DNA of 64,000 nt from NCBI GenBank assembly GCA_026874595.1, contig CM049306.1:45944019-46008018 (forward strand), in the 5' to 3' direction. Positions 1 through 11,059 of the stretch are shown here, piece by piece. Position numbers and translations under genes: made by a program. Within the stretch, counting starts at the first letter, position 1. The number at the start of each line of letters is the position of its first letter. The DNA is from Sipunculus nudus (taxonomy: Eukaryota; Annelida; Sipuncula; Golfingiida; Sipunculidae). The notes under the pieces are model-generated. The model searched no databases and was not told the origin of the DNA. It saw only the letters and a program-made list of their open reading frames with translations.

Positions 1-12
1 TGGAACCCTATG

Positions 13-37
13 CCTGCCCTCTGTGGCAGGCAGAGGG
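13..37 (+). other. Competing RNA hairpins in the LTR transcribed region
   Basis: CCTGCC (13-18) can pair with GGCAGG (25-30), while the overlapping CCCTCTG (17-23) can pair with CAGAGGG (31-37). The two stems share bases and so exclude each other. The right LTR has the same pair at 5977-6001. They lie just downstream of the likely start site of the element RNA, where retroelement packaging and dimerisation structures often are. Any function is inferred. Confidence 0.4.
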
Positions 38-133
38 TATATGGCTTCTTTTTCACCTTGGGGTTGGTTTTACGACAATGTCGGCTACCCAGGTGAAGAG
101 CCACCCACAACCAAAGAGCAGTCCTTTTATCTA

Positions 134-144
134 GTCTGGTAAGT
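134..144 (+). promoter_or_regulatory. Candidate splice donor inside the LTR
   Basis: The sequence CTG|GTAAGTACC matches the 5' splice-site consensus very well, with GT at 139-140. The right LTR repeats it at 6103-6104. Paired with the acceptor candidate at 5141-5142 it would remove about 5 kb from the element RNA. Confidence 0.4.
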
Positions 145-311
145 ACCTTTCTGTTTCAATTATAAGTTTAGATAATAATATGCAGTCCTGATATTTTGAA
201 GGTTTAGGCTTAAGTTTTATTCCAGTAAGAAAGTGTTATTTTATCTCTTTAAATTGTGCGAGTGCATGCTGCCCAAGCCCAATTTCCTCCCAGAATAAAT
301 AAGCAGCTACA

Positions 312-331
312 TCTGGCGAGCATGTCATCGG
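312..331 (+). other. Candidate primer-binding site
   Basis: Immediately after the 5' LTR comes TC followed by TGGCGAGCATGTCATCGG. TGG at this spot is what a site complementary to a tRNA 3' CCA end requires. The matching tRNA was not identified. Confidence 0.5.
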
Positions 332-2900
332 TTGTTACTAACAGCTAGGAGACGAATTCTGGTAAATAAATTGCTTATTTTGAGTTAATTCTGGGTTTTT
401 TAGCATCAGTATATACTTAAGGGGCTTAGGTTGTAAAATTCTGCTAAATAAGCGATCTATTCAAATGGAAACATAGTAACAGGTTTAAAAATGCTTGACT
501 TTCATTTCTTAAGAAAATTCTTTTTATTTAGTGCACTCGTTTTGTGAACTAGAATAGGGGCTGTTTATAAATGTAGGCCCGTCTCTTATTAAAGTATAAT
601 GCGTATTTTTTTATTTGAAAAGGCTAGTACTACCTTAGACTCCTTTTAATAAACCATTATATTAATTTGCTCTTCCTTGGCTATGACGCGGTGTATACAT
701 TATAGACAACTAGTGTATGCTTCAATAATCATCTTCTAAATTCAAATTCATTGGTAGGTGTACACTAATTCCACAGTATTGAACCTTTATCTGTACAATT
801 TACAGTAAATACTACGGTTATTGGGAATTTGCATTGTGGATAAACCAGTCATATTAGTTTTACATTCTTATAAAATGAGAGCCTTAATATCAATGTATTT
901 CTAATTACTTCAGTCGTTAATTGAAATTAAATCCCACAGTGTTAAACTTGAATTGTGTGTTCCCACTAGGAGGTTATATATAAAATAAAAAGAAAATAAA
1001 AAAGTGTCCTGTAATCATGTATATAAAATATGTGTAACTTAGATGTAAAAGCAAGAGAAATAAAACGTGCTATGTGTACCATTAGGGTGTGTGTAAAAAC
1101 TGTAACACACATCTTCTTATTACATTGGGCATAAGCGTAATCCCCATATATTTCATGTCCCCCATGCAAACAGCCAGGCAACTTGTGCCTGCAATGGTAT
1201 ATATGTCATATTTTACTTTTAATGAATTACCTTTTCTTTGCAAAATTAATCAGTTGATAAGATTTTATGTATATAACAACTTTCAGGATTTGATCTAAAT
1301 TAGCTGGATTATACTGAAATAAGAGTAACAGCTCAACCTTTTATTATACGTAGCTGTCTCCTGAATAAGAGTAACATAGCTTCTAGTTTGTACATATGTA
1401 TAGATGCTGTAGAATGGAACAACTGTTACGTTATGCATGTACATATTGAATGAATACCACTGAACTGGTTATTGTGAATGTATTTTGATAGAAACATCAA
1501 TTAAATATCTTATTATTCCATCTAGATTGTCAGTTCAAAATATTTTATAATCCTGATGTACATTCAAATGTTTTTGTAAAAACATGAAATTCAGTTATCT
1601 TTATGTTTAAACCAAATGGGTTTCTTGAATAAAGAAATTTAGCAAACATGCTGTTCTTTAAAACAAAGCTTTAAATCCTTAAATTACCGTACCTGGTACG
1701 TGGTCTATTGTTTGGCCAATTTTAGATTACAGAAAGGGCACAAACATCAGTATCCACCGCCTGGTAGATACATTTTAGTGTGTCATTCAAACAACCTGAC
1801 CGATGGTCAAGTTTCATCTCCTGGTCACAGGTTATTGCATAATCCCCAGGTGTGTAAACATCACCATAGGGTTTCAAAGTTAGCTGTGTCTCACAGGGCC
1901 TGCTGGTAATCCCATTATCTTGGAGGTCAGATTAATAATCCAGGTGCATTCTTTGCCCCATATGGGGTTATATCATACTGAGTAGGATAAGTTGAGATTT
2001 GCTATCAACACTAAAACTCTGTCAAAAGGGCCCAGACAAGTTACCTAACACACCACAAGTATTTAGATACACCAGTGACCTGGTGTGATGTCATGTGAAC
2101 CCATGTCATGTGTCATGTACCTTATACCCAACCTGAAAATTTGTACCTTTAACATGTTTTAATGTACTAGTAACCCACTTCAAATTATAATAATAATAAA
2201 TAATAAAACTAGTAAACTAATTACACCAATAGAAATAACATTCAAATAAAATATTATTTAATAATTGGGCCTATCTTCCTGTTGGTCTCTCTTACATGTC
2301 CAACCGATATAAGCAGATACTTTTAAGGTGTTTAGCCCTTGCCTTTAGATAATCCTAATAACTTGTTACAATTAATAATGAATTATGATGTTAAAAAATA
2401 TAACAATAAAAACAGATCAGTACTTAATAATCTAGATCAATCTTTTAAATGAAAATTTAGTAATTCTCAGTGGATTACCTCTGAGGCATGCTCATATTTT
2501 ATTTACACTTTGACTAAATTCATTTGTTGATTTTGGATTTTGTATTTGCATTTAACTTTAACACACATGTAGACTATTAGCTCAAAGCTATTTAAACTGT
2601 TCATAAACATTTTATTATTAATTACATTTGATTTATAAAATTCTTTTTTTAAAATGAAATTTTTACAAACTTAGTCATTTCCAATGATAGTGAGTAACAT
2701 TTATAACTCTACTTGATTAGACAAATTCAAAAGTAAATAGTATGATACTTATCAATTTAATAAAGGCAGTTTATTCTGTCTGCCTCACATACTGCTGGAC
2801 TTGATATGCATGAGTATAACTTTGAATTTCTCTGTTGAAATTAACTTCCTATAGGCTGGATGTAACATGTCTGACACGCGTGGAAGGTTTTTTATTGGTA
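332..2900. other. Non-coding interior of the LTR element, first part
   Basis: AT-rich sequence with no credible gene on either strand. The only local structure I noted is a small perfect hairpin near 2068-2085 (ACACCAG, four bases, CTGGTGT) followed by short repeats of CATGTCATGTG around 2085-2120. The short open frames at 966-1298 and 1700-1909 have no recognisable motif. Confidence 0.6.
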
Positions 2901-2904
2901 TTCT

Positions 2905-3300
2905 ATTTGCCTAGATCTCAGTATCTGGCATAGTACCATTTAATTCTGCCTCAACCTTGAGACATTTACTAGTTGCTTTTTAGGGTTAATATCCCGGCAT
3001 AGTATGTGCTATTCCTGGTTGAGTTTTTATTTAGTTTAGCATATAAGGGCATAAAATTTATACCAGTTGCCTTGGGTGATACCCGGCATGGTTGTCCCTT
3101 CTTATGCAGTGTTTTATTGCTGGCAAGGTTCCCAGTCGCTTTTTTAGGAGATGTTCTCCGGCATGGAAACAATTTTTGCCTAGTGATATAGGTGTCTGAC
3201 GTGGCTGCATGTCTGCCCTGTGGGTTTTGCGCGTCGCCTTGAGAGTTCTCGATTTTTGCAGGGTACCACCTTTCACCTAGAGTATTTTGTATCTGGTATG
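2905..3300 (+). repeat. Degenerate short tandem repeat in the LTR element interior
   Basis: Related segments recur about every 65-95 bases: a phrase like AGTTGCTTTTTAGG followed shortly by CCGGCAT is seen near 2970, 3064 and 3132, and a phrase like GCCTAG...TATCTGGCAT near 2910 and 3270 with a weaker version at 3178. The copies are strongly diverged, so the period is approximate. The minus-strand frame at 2969-3367 falls in this repeat and is not taken as a gene. Confidence 0.4.
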
Positions 3301-4211
3301 GTGGCGCCACTTGCATAGGATTGTACCTGTCATCATATCTAAACCTAGCTATAACATCAACCAGCACAAATTTTTCTCTCTTAAGTATTGGGAGTAATTA
3401 AAATAAATTAGACCAGCGTGCATACTTAACACACCAGTTAAACTGGCATCACTCATTTAGAAGCTTAACTTGTTTAATTAGGTTAATTTCAGTGAAATCC
3501 TATCAATAATATTAATAGGTGAGCAACACACCAAAATACTAAATAAGTTGAATCAATACACGAATAAAATGAACAAATAAGCTGACTTAAAGTTTATGTC
3601 TACTCTATATTGCATTTGAGAGTAATGATATTTAAAATAAATAACAAACCAAATATACATTGCTTGATGGGTAAAACTTTTTTTTGTTACCAAAATACAT
3701 ATTTCACTGCGAATTCGAGTTTAGAAACGTTAATGTTGTGGTGTAAATTTGAGTACTACAAACTAACTTAACTATTACACATAATCTGAATCTACAGATT
3801 TTAATAAGAAGAAATAGATAATGATAAAAATCAGAATGATAATATTCTTGATGATAAAATAATGATTTATAAAAATATAAACAATAAACTGTAAAGGCTA
3901 GACACAGATTAAAAAGGAAATTCTCGTTATGCAAATAAACTAATGAATAGGTAACTAACCCTGATATCTAATTTGAATGTTATATTCATAGATACCTGTA
4001 GGGTAATAAATAACTTTGATGTTACAAATTCTTGGGCAGCACTGCTTACCATTTTCCCTCAATTAAAGTCATGTATAGGTGTTGTATATTACAGGTAGAC
4101 TTTCTTTAACTGATTAAAACTACTGTGCAATCATTGAATTATCTGGTAATATTATTTGATGTATTACTATGCTTAAGTTCACATGTAAATATATAAGGAG
4201 ATCTTACATTT

Positions 4212-4790
4212 AGCGAGAAATCTCGCTGTTATTTGATTATTATTACTTGGTCAGTTGTAGTTCGTATTTTAGCCCAGTGAGAGGGCATATTTCAGCCGAG
4301 CGGGGCTTAAAAAAAAACCGTCTAGATTTTGAGGCCAAACAGGGCACAGAATAAATACTGTTTATGAAAAGCTTACCTGAGGGTAACGCATATACGTCTA
4401 AACACTGATCAGATGATGATACAGTGTGCGAGTGAATCTCGCTAGATAAGTCGACCAATGGACTTATTATTTCACCCCAGTGAGAGGGCATGTTTCGGCC
4501 GTGCGGGGCCTAAAATACCGTCTGTATTTTGAGGCCAAACAGGGCACAGAATAAATACTGTTTATGAAAAGCTTACCCGAGGGTAAAGCATATACGTCTA
4601 AACACTGATCAGATGATGATACAGTGTGCGAGCGAATCTCGCTGTATTAGTAGACCAGTGGTCGAAATATTAATTAGCCCAATGAGCGGGCATGTTTCAG
4701 CCAGACGGGGCTCTAAATAAATTCCGTTACAGTCGTGAGGCCTGACAGGGCACAAAGAAAATACTGTCCATTAAATCTGATACGTTGGTT
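4212..4790 (+). repeat. Three-copy tandem repeat of about 200 bp
   Basis: Three units start at about 4212, 4428 and 4628. The shared phrase GAGGCCAAACAGGGCACAG occurs at 4331 and 4531, with a diverged version near 4737, giving periods of 200 and 206. Each unit begins with a short palindrome: the first is AGCGAGA, AA, TCTCGCT, and the next two keep GCGAG...CTCGC. Units one and two are most alike; the third has drifted. Confidence 0.8.
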
Positions 4791-5760
4791 ACTTTTGCCA
4801 ATCTTGTATCTTCGGGCTATACAACTTTTGGGGACCATAGTTACCCCTAATTTTATATACTCCATATAAAACGGAGAAATGAGCCCAGATTATGCCTATT
4901 GGAGGGTCCCTTTATGTAACCGCTGTCAATTTTATTTAATAATGTATAGTTGAAAACTTAGATCAAGTGTTTAACTGTTTTAATGTTTTACCAAGGGGCC
5001 GCTTATCATCATTCTTTATGTTTGATTATGTATAATTTTTTGTGAGAGCTATTTTTTTTAAATAGTCATGTCTAGGTTATTGCCGCAAAAATTATACTTG
5101 TGTCATAAGGACAGATACTGCGCTCTTGTATTTTATTTTCAGAGGCTCCATTTTCGCATGAACCAGTTGTCAGCCATCAGTGCAGCCTTTCCAGTGTGGT
5201 CCGGCTCAGCTCTTCTGCTACAGCAAGCTGCAACCTGAGCCAACATTCCACTACAGCCAGATATTGGACGCTTTTTTAAATGCAGAACACCTTGAGTTAA
5301 TACTGAGGCCTGTGGCGCCACCAACTGGACTGATATGTTATTAAATCCTTTATGGCCACCTGGCTCACTAATGGACTGTAACATGTAACAACTTATTGTA
5401 CCTGGTGCATGTTGAATATCATTGATGTGTCTTTGAATGTTTTATATTGTTTTTGAATGTGCAATAAAAATTACACAATCCCTGAACTTTCAAAACAACT
5501 ATCAGACTGCAAAGTCCCTAAACACTGGGGGTACTGTGTGGGGAGAGAACACTCCCTACCCGCTGTTGTAGCATTGGATAAACCTACCTCCCCCCTCCCA
5601 ACATGGGAGTTAGGGGTTGGGTAGCCGGCTAACAGCCTATACACAGCTTGCCAGCCATGTTTTGGTCATACAACAAACAAACAAAAACAATCCCTCCTTT
5701 CCAAAGGCTAGATATTATGACTGCTATTGCAAAATTTTCCACTGAAGTGTAAAATTTTCC
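4791..5760. other. Non-coding interior of the LTR element, last part
   Basis: No gene is visible. A candidate splice acceptor lies at 5141-5142 and an AATAAA at about 5462. The stretch 5143-5390 is richer in GC than its surroundings, has no long + frame, and could be a non-coding 3' exon of the element transcript. Confidence 0.4.
5128..5144 (+). promoter_or_regulatory. Candidate splice acceptor near the 3' end of the LTR element
   Basis: A T-rich run (TATTTTATTTTCAG) ends in AG at 5141-5142. It is a good acceptor by eye and is the natural partner of the LTR donor at 139-140. Confidence 0.35.
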
Positions 5761-5762
5761 CT

Positions 5763-5776
5763 ATAGGGGGGAAGGA
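5763..5776 (+). other. Polypurine tract of the LTR element
   Basis: The run AGGGGGGAAGGA abuts the TGTAACA start of the right LTR, the position where plus-strand DNA synthesis is primed in LTR retroelements. This placement supports the LTR boundary. Confidence 0.7.
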
Positions 5777-6275
5777 TGTAACATTCTTGCCCTTTGACCT
5801 GGACCTCAGTTGGTCATGCAGGGGTGGGGCATAAACACTGATTGACAGTAAACATAGAGATGCCCCATAGCCAATCACAGGCAGCTAAGGACTTCGCCTT
5901 CTGCCCCTCAGAGATAAAACCCCCTTGCCCTGGCAATTCCGGTCTCTCTTGGATCATCGAGCAGTGGAACCCTATGCCTGCCCTCTGTGGCAGGCAGAGG
6001 GTATATGGCTTCTTTTTCACCTTGGGGTTGGTTTTACGACAATGTCGGCTACCCAGGTGAAGAGCCACCCACAACCAAAGAGCAGTCCTTTTATCTAGTC
6101 TGGTAAGTACCTTTCTGTTTCAATTATAAGTTTAGATAATAATATGCAGTCCTGATATTTTGAAGGTTTAGGCTTAAGTTTTATTCCAGTAAGAAAGTGT
6201 TATTTTATCTCTTTAAATTGTGCGAGTGCATGCTGCCCAAGCCCAATTTCCTCCCAGAATAAATAAGCAGCTACA
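5777..6275 (+). repeat. 3' LTR, complete (499 bp)
   Basis: It begins TGTAACA and ends GCTACA. A CCAAT box lies at 5871-5875 and an A/T box (GATAAAA) at 5913-5919, so transcription probably starts near 5940-5950. AATAAA at about 6259 sits close to the end, leaving little or no U5. The first bases of flanking DNA, CCGTG at 6276, also occur once at the empty site (17589-17593) and are the expected target duplication; the left partner lies outside the window. Confidence 0.82.
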
Positions 6276-6933
6276 CCGTGTTTATAATGCAACCTACCCT
6301 GTGACAGTTTGTCCGGTGAGCACGTGTGGAATTAACGTATCAAACACACATTTAATTGAGCGTGTAATGAAGGAGAAAAATCATTTCAGCCGGTGGTTCG
6401 AGTCATATCAAAGGCTAATTAGAAGAAAGAGGGGTCAATTGTCCATGAGGTAACCCTTCAAACCTGTCGGGCGGGCAATACCAAAGGCTAATCAGCGCCC
6501 TGGGTGGTCAGTAGTCCGGGAGACCGTTGTGGCACATGAATATCCGGGATTGTTATCAAACACACATTTAATTGAGCGTGTAATGAAGGAGAAAAATCAT
6601 TTTAGCCGGTGGTTCGAGTCATATCAAAGGCTAATTAGAAGAAAGAGGGGTCAATTGTCCATGAGGTAACCCTTCAAACCTGTCGGGCGGGCAATACCAA
6701 AGGCTAATCAGCGCCCTGGGTGGTCAGTAGTCCGGGAGACCGTTGTGGCACATGAATATCCGGGATTGTCGTGCCTGATGGACGGATTTTACAATACAAC
6801 TACCTGATATATACATTTATCAGATATTCATATAAACGGAGAATTTTGTTAAGGAGACATAGGAAAAGAGTTTGGTTTTCATTATTTTATACAATTAAAC
6901 GGGATTATGCGATATACAATTAAGCAGGACCGA

Positions 6934-6938
<5 letters not shown>
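6276..6938 (+). mobile_element. Tigger/pogo-like DNA transposon, right part (copy A)
   Basis: This is the right half of the element seen uninterrupted at 16953-18251, severed at 6275/6276 by the LTR retrotransposon. It ends in GGACCGACTGTA and runs into a TA repeat. The left half must lie to the left of the window start. Confidence 0.6.
6338..6769 (+). repeat. 216-bp tandem duplication (copy A)
   Basis: Two adjacent, almost identical 216-bp units run 6338-6553 and 6554-6769, each starting TATCAAACACACATTTAATT. They lie inside the Tigger-like element. The short frame here encodes a basic stretch (RRKRGQLSMR) that I do not recognise. Confidence 0.88.

Positions 6939-6970
<32 letters not shown>
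6936..6970. repeat. (TA)n microsatellite
   Basis: About 16 TA units directly follow the Tigger-like terminus, consistent with TA being its insertion target. Confidence 0.9.
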
Positions 6971-6972
<2 letters not shown>

Positions 6973-7634
6973 CATACTCTTCTACTTCTATGTATAGTTA
7001 CTAATATATTGCCCCCTATAGTAAACCCTTGGGCCAGTTCGTATCTCGCATATACAATGAGCCAATCTGCTTATTTTGCTTAATCTTTCCTATAATTACA
7101 AAAAAACTAATTAACTTTGAGTGCATGTATGAAAATTTGAATAAATGATGTAAACTATGTAAAGTAGTAAATGTTTCCGTAATCTGCATAGAATTTATCT
7201 ATGATTGGGTAGATATGATTAGTTGTACCTTACATATTTTCAAAGAAAATCATTAAATTTCAAGTTGTTCAGCTACATTTCATGATTTCCCTAATTGATA
7301 AGCTAATTCAAATAATATGCTGTCCGAAAATGATGGATTTATTTCTGTAACTAAATTTAAAGCGCACTGGATATATTTTTCTGTTGTTGTGATTTTACCA
7401 TCAGTGAGTCGGACTCTTGCATTTTACATATTTAAAGAGCCAATTTACATATTTAAATAAATTATGCTGACAATTTAAGTATGGGCCATATGCATGAGTA
7501 TTACAAATATTAACAGTTACTTTGTGTGACTGTACATGTAAGAAATTCGCAGGGAAAATTGTTTGAATCATGACATTTTAAGAACAATTAAAATACCGTT
7601 TTTACAAGATCGATGGTCCCTTTAGACAGAGTCA
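6971..7634. other. Unassigned AT-rich sequence before the LINE
   Basis: No gene or repeat structure is visible. It may be the 5' part of the LINE that follows, but I see no ORF1-like frame. Confidence 0.4.
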
Positions 7635-7640
7635 ATCAAA

Positions 7641-7976
7641 TGTGAATGGGTGGACAGAATATAACAATCGAATCACTATTATCAAACATTCATCACCCGA
7701 TATCCTTTGTGTATCTGAGACGCATCTTTAACCTAATTTCTAGTATCTCACTCAGTTCCTATACCTGGATTGGTTTTAATCGTCCTATTTGTCATTACAA
7801 GGCTAAAAGACCATCGGGGGATGTACGCGTATTTGTCAAAGATGCTTTGCTTGAATATCATAATCTTAATATCATTGACAAATCCAATGATGGTATATTA
7901 ATTATATCATTGACACATAAGTTAACTTGCTGCAGAATTGTTATAGCCTCATGTATCAACCCCCCCCCCCCCCCCC
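7641..7976 (+). pseudogene. LINE endonuclease N-terminal fragment (copy A)
   Basis: Read in the right frame, this encodes the start of an apurinic-type endonuclease, the domain that nicks target DNA for LINE insertion. I can see NVNGW near the start, then PDILCVSETHL with the conserved catalytic Glu of the SETH motif, then SGDV and VFVKDALLEYHNL. The frame breaks after the SETHL motif and again near the poly-C tract, where the coding sense would have been the conserved PPEN segment. A longer frame at 7646-7999 overlaps out of register and is a shadow. Confidence 0.75.
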
Positions 7977-7984
7977 CCAAGGAA

Positions 7985-9778
7985 CAGCGGCGTACCTAGC
8001 CTCATTGCCGCCCGGTGCGGTCTTAGAAATTTCCGCCCCTCTAACAAAACAATACAAAACTGGACAACATGTAGAAACGTATCCCGTCAAATTTCCTGGT
8101 TATAGGCTTTAAGTTGACAAAAACGCGATTATAATCCAAAAGAATCAATTGTTAGGTGAATTCCTTCGTCACACATTAAAGAACCAGTCATCTCTTTGCT
8201 AATATAAATCCTAAAAGAATAAATCGTAACTAGAATTATTAGTCCAAGGCTACATCAATTTAATTTTAGAATAAGTGATACTGTTTCTGCACTTTGTGAG
8301 GTTTTATCTTTATGAACTTATTATCTTTGTTATTCAATAAAGTATTTTGATAAATTTCCAGTAATTATATAATTGAAATATATATATTATACATTAACTT
8401 GAAATGATTTGTACCAACATACAACAATTGTCTTTAGGTAGTGGATCATTATATTGTTTATAACAGTAAAGGCAAATATATCTTTTAGTGGCGGATCCAG
8501 AAATTCGAGAACAGGGGGGCGAAAATATTGAGTTGGTGGCTAATGGTTATTATTAATATCTAATTCTTAAATTTTTGTTTTGTAAATTTAATATAAATAA
8601 ATATATATAAATGATTTATTTTTATTTCACCCAGTTTTCCTTAAAGTTAATTATAGCTACATGGGCGAGGGTATTGGATTTTTTTTTAAAATATGCAATG
8701 TAAAGAGGACATTTTGAGGCACCGGTCAAATTAAATTGCTAGGGAATAAAAAGGAAAGCTGAAATGAAAAATAAAAACTAATTAAGAATAAATGGGAAAA
8801 GAAATGGATAAAATAAGAGATGATTTGAGCCCACCGGGGGGGGGGGGGGGGAGGTGGGGCCACGCGCCGCGGGCGCCCCCCTCTGGATCCGCATGCATGC
8901 AACTGTCTTTGTTTCTCACTGATAACACTGTTATTTGATACGTATATACTGAACTTGTGGAATATATAGCTCCCACGGGGATTCATACCGCCGGACATTT
9001 ATGATAAATTTATATTTTAAATGCCACCTTAAAAGATAAAATAACTACTGAATAAGTTTGGGTGAAAGATTGTTATTACCCACGTTACATAAAGAAGTAT
9101 GCAGGTCATATTAACATTAAATTCAATAACCAGTGGTAAATCAAAAGACACAGATATTTAGGTAGTACTCAACAAATTCACGATAGTGTAAATATTTGTA
9201 TATTAACGAGATTGTTGTAAGAGTATATAGGGAATCATAGAAAAGGGCATTTCAGGGATTGTTTCAGGCTGTTTAAAAAATATCATGGAATTTTGGGAAA
9301 TCAAGAGTTCAAGAGTGGAAATTCTTAATACATAACAAGGAAAGAGGAACAGAATTCGTCATAATATTTTCCGCACAATACCCAACCCAAACCACCAAGG
9401 GCCATTGGTCTTCTGGAAGGGTTTTCCCTGGTTAGTGCCCCTTAGGGATTTCTATAAACGTATAGACGATTATCGGTCAGATTATCGATGGCCTCCTGAC
9501 ATTGCAAGACCACTGATCTAAAAAAGAATAACAACAGATCTGTATTTCTTCTTGCGTATAGTTTGCTTCTACAGAGATCATGCGCAAATCATTTGGTTGG
9601 TTCCACTGCCCAGTTTATAATTCCTGAAATACTTGAAATGGGACACACAGCCAAAATACACCAAACGTTTAAATTTTTCTCACCAATCTTGAAAAAAAAT
9701 TGTACTTTTCGAGGAACACCTCATGCCACTTCATTATAATAATTCCCCGAAATGCCGCCCCCCTTGGGCACGCCACTG
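7985..9778. mobile_element. hAT-like non-autonomous DNA transposon (copy A)
   Basis: The left end reads CAGCGGCGTACC; the right end, in complement, reads CAGTGGCGTGCC, giving short imperfect inverted termini. The 8 bases on the left (CCAAGGAA, 7977-7984) and right (CCCAGGAA, 9779-9786) agree at 7 positions, the 8-bp target duplication expected of hAT elements. Deleting the element rejoins the interrupted LINE reading as the PPENSPWGRD segment typical of LINE endonucleases, an independent check on the boundaries. No transposase frame is visible in the 1794 bp. Confidence 0.75.
8487..8892. mobile_element. Small DNA element nested in the hAT-like element (copy A)
   Basis: The left side begins AGTGGCGGATCCAGAAATTC and runs into a G tract; the right side ends in a C tract followed by CTCTGGATCCGC, the reverse complement of the left start. 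The ends are thus inverted repeats of about 14 bases (GCGGATCCAGA core) around roughly 400 bp. The exact target duplication is not clear. A related terminus is found at 56438-56480. Confidence 0.55.
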
Positions 9779-10162
9779 CCCAGGAAACTCGCCATGGGGT
9801 CGAGATGTCTATAGTTATTCTTTGCTCATCTTTTATCTCGCATTTATTCTTCAGATACTGATAATGATTACCTCCTCATTGCTGATGATTTCAATGCCAG
9901 TCTAGGGAACCCGGTTGATACTATTGCAGAGGATGATATTCCAAACAGACAAGAGCTTGATGTATGTAAAAATATGCATGGATCTTCTTTACAGGAATTT
10001 CTACACGAATCCAATCTTAAGACCTGGACATTAATGGTAGATGAATCCAGAAAAAAACGACTTCACTTTTATTTCAATCAGAGGTAAATCTGTTGTTGAC
10101 TATTTAATTATTCCTCATGAATGCTTGAAACAGGTAACATATTTCAAAATTTTCAGGTAAAT
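9779..10162 (+). pseudogene. LINE endonuclease C-terminal fragment (copy A)
   Basis: After the hAT-like element the LINE reading resumes with ENSPWGRD and then DDFNASLG near 9868-9900, the counterpart of the GDFNA motif that holds catalytic Asp and Asn residues of LINE endonucleases. The following stretch can be read up to the solo LTR at 10163. It contains at least one frame change and is not functional. Confidence 0.7.
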
Positions 10163-11059
10163 TGTTACGGAACCTAATATAAACAGATCACGTATGCCTG
10201 ATGAACACAAATTTTGTAATGGAGATAAAAAAAATCAGATTCTGTAACACTAGGCAGCGGGAAATGTCTAGGGGAATGATTAAAGAAGTCAGTGTTTTTT
10301 TGTTAACAAATCACTATAATTTATCCCTAAAACAACTCTAACAATACAATACACTAAATCAATACAATTATACAGTAACACAGCGTTATAGCAAGAAGTC
10401 AGTGGTTTTTTGTTAACAAATAACTATAATTTTTTTCTTAAAACAACCCTAACAATACAATACACTAAATCAATACAATTATACAGTAAAACAGCGGTGT
10501 AGCAACACGTCAATACAATCACATAGAAAATAATGTGCACAGTACCTCGATACCAACACCGTCACCAAGATAAGTCCATTGAATCTAAACTCTCGGAGAA
10601 TGACAGTCCAGTGGAAAGTTCTTGCAACAACACAGAAAGTAAACTGAAGTCCAAATGTATAACATCCAGGAGAAAATCTTTGAAAATGTATAATTGTCGC
10701 ATTCGTCGGATAATTTAAGGTCTTAGAATCTGACACACGCTTCTGCGTCCGCTGGTATCTGCTCTGCTGTCTGCCCCCTGGTTCTAAAAAACAGCCCTTT
10801 ATATACCTTCACACCTCAAGCCGGGAATTTTCCACTTCTAGAACAGTCTATAAGGTCTTGCCCAACACACGTTTCAGGAATTCTCTAGAAAGAACAGCGC
10901 TGTGTATCTCCACACATACCAGGCTCATCACGTGACCCACGACCAAGCGTTAAAGCTCAAGGCCCACATGACAACGAGAGTTCAACCTGTACGGATTAAA
11001 CATAAAATGTAACAACAACACGAGTTACGCCCGTGTCACTTAATAGAGCACCTGTAACA
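10163..11059. mobile_element. Solo LTR inserted in the LINE (copy A)
   Basis: This 897-bp unit starts TGTTACGG and ends CTGTAACA, the TG...CA ends of an LTR. AAAT precedes it (10159-10162) and follows it (11060-11063), a 4-bp target duplication. A TATA-like CCCTTTATATACC lies near 10795. A near-duplicate phrase of about 100 bases is repeated inside (near 10285 and 10400). No internal retroelement sequence follows, so this is a recombined solo LTR. A diverged copy lies at 16096-16888. Confidence 0.78.

Larger units (their letters stand above)
1..311 (+). repeat. 5' LTR, 3' portion (R/U5)
   Basis: This is the last 311 bases of the left LTR; its first 188 bases lie before the window. It contains a polyadenylation signal AATAAA near its end (about 295) and terminates in CA at 311. 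It matches the right LTR without a difference that I can see. Confidence 0.85.
1..6275 (+). mobile_element. LARD-like LTR retrotransposon, 5' end cut by the window start
   Basis: Positions 1-311 are identical, base for base by eye, to 5965-6275, and both copies end in GCTACA. The downstream copy starts with TGTAACA at 5777, directly after a purine-rich tract, so 5777-6275 is a complete 499-bp LTR of the TG...CA type and 1-311 is the tail of the 5' LTR. The 5.46-kb interior (312-5776) has no frame longer than about 130 codons on either strand, and I find no gag, protease, reverse transcriptase or integrase motif. It is therefore non-autonomous, best described as a large retrotransposon derivative whose proteins would come from elsewhere. 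Identical LTRs mean a recent insertion. It interrupts a Tigger-like element that is uninterrupted at 17588/17589. Confidence 0.82.

Noticed and set aside
2969-3367. 132-codon minus-strand frame inside the LTR element
   Set aside because: It falls in a degenerate short repeat, runs against the element, and shows no retroelement motif.
6390-6405. GGTTCGAGTCA resembling a tRNA B box
   Set aside because: No A box at the right distance and no cloverleaf; it is repeated only because the 216-bp unit is duplicated.
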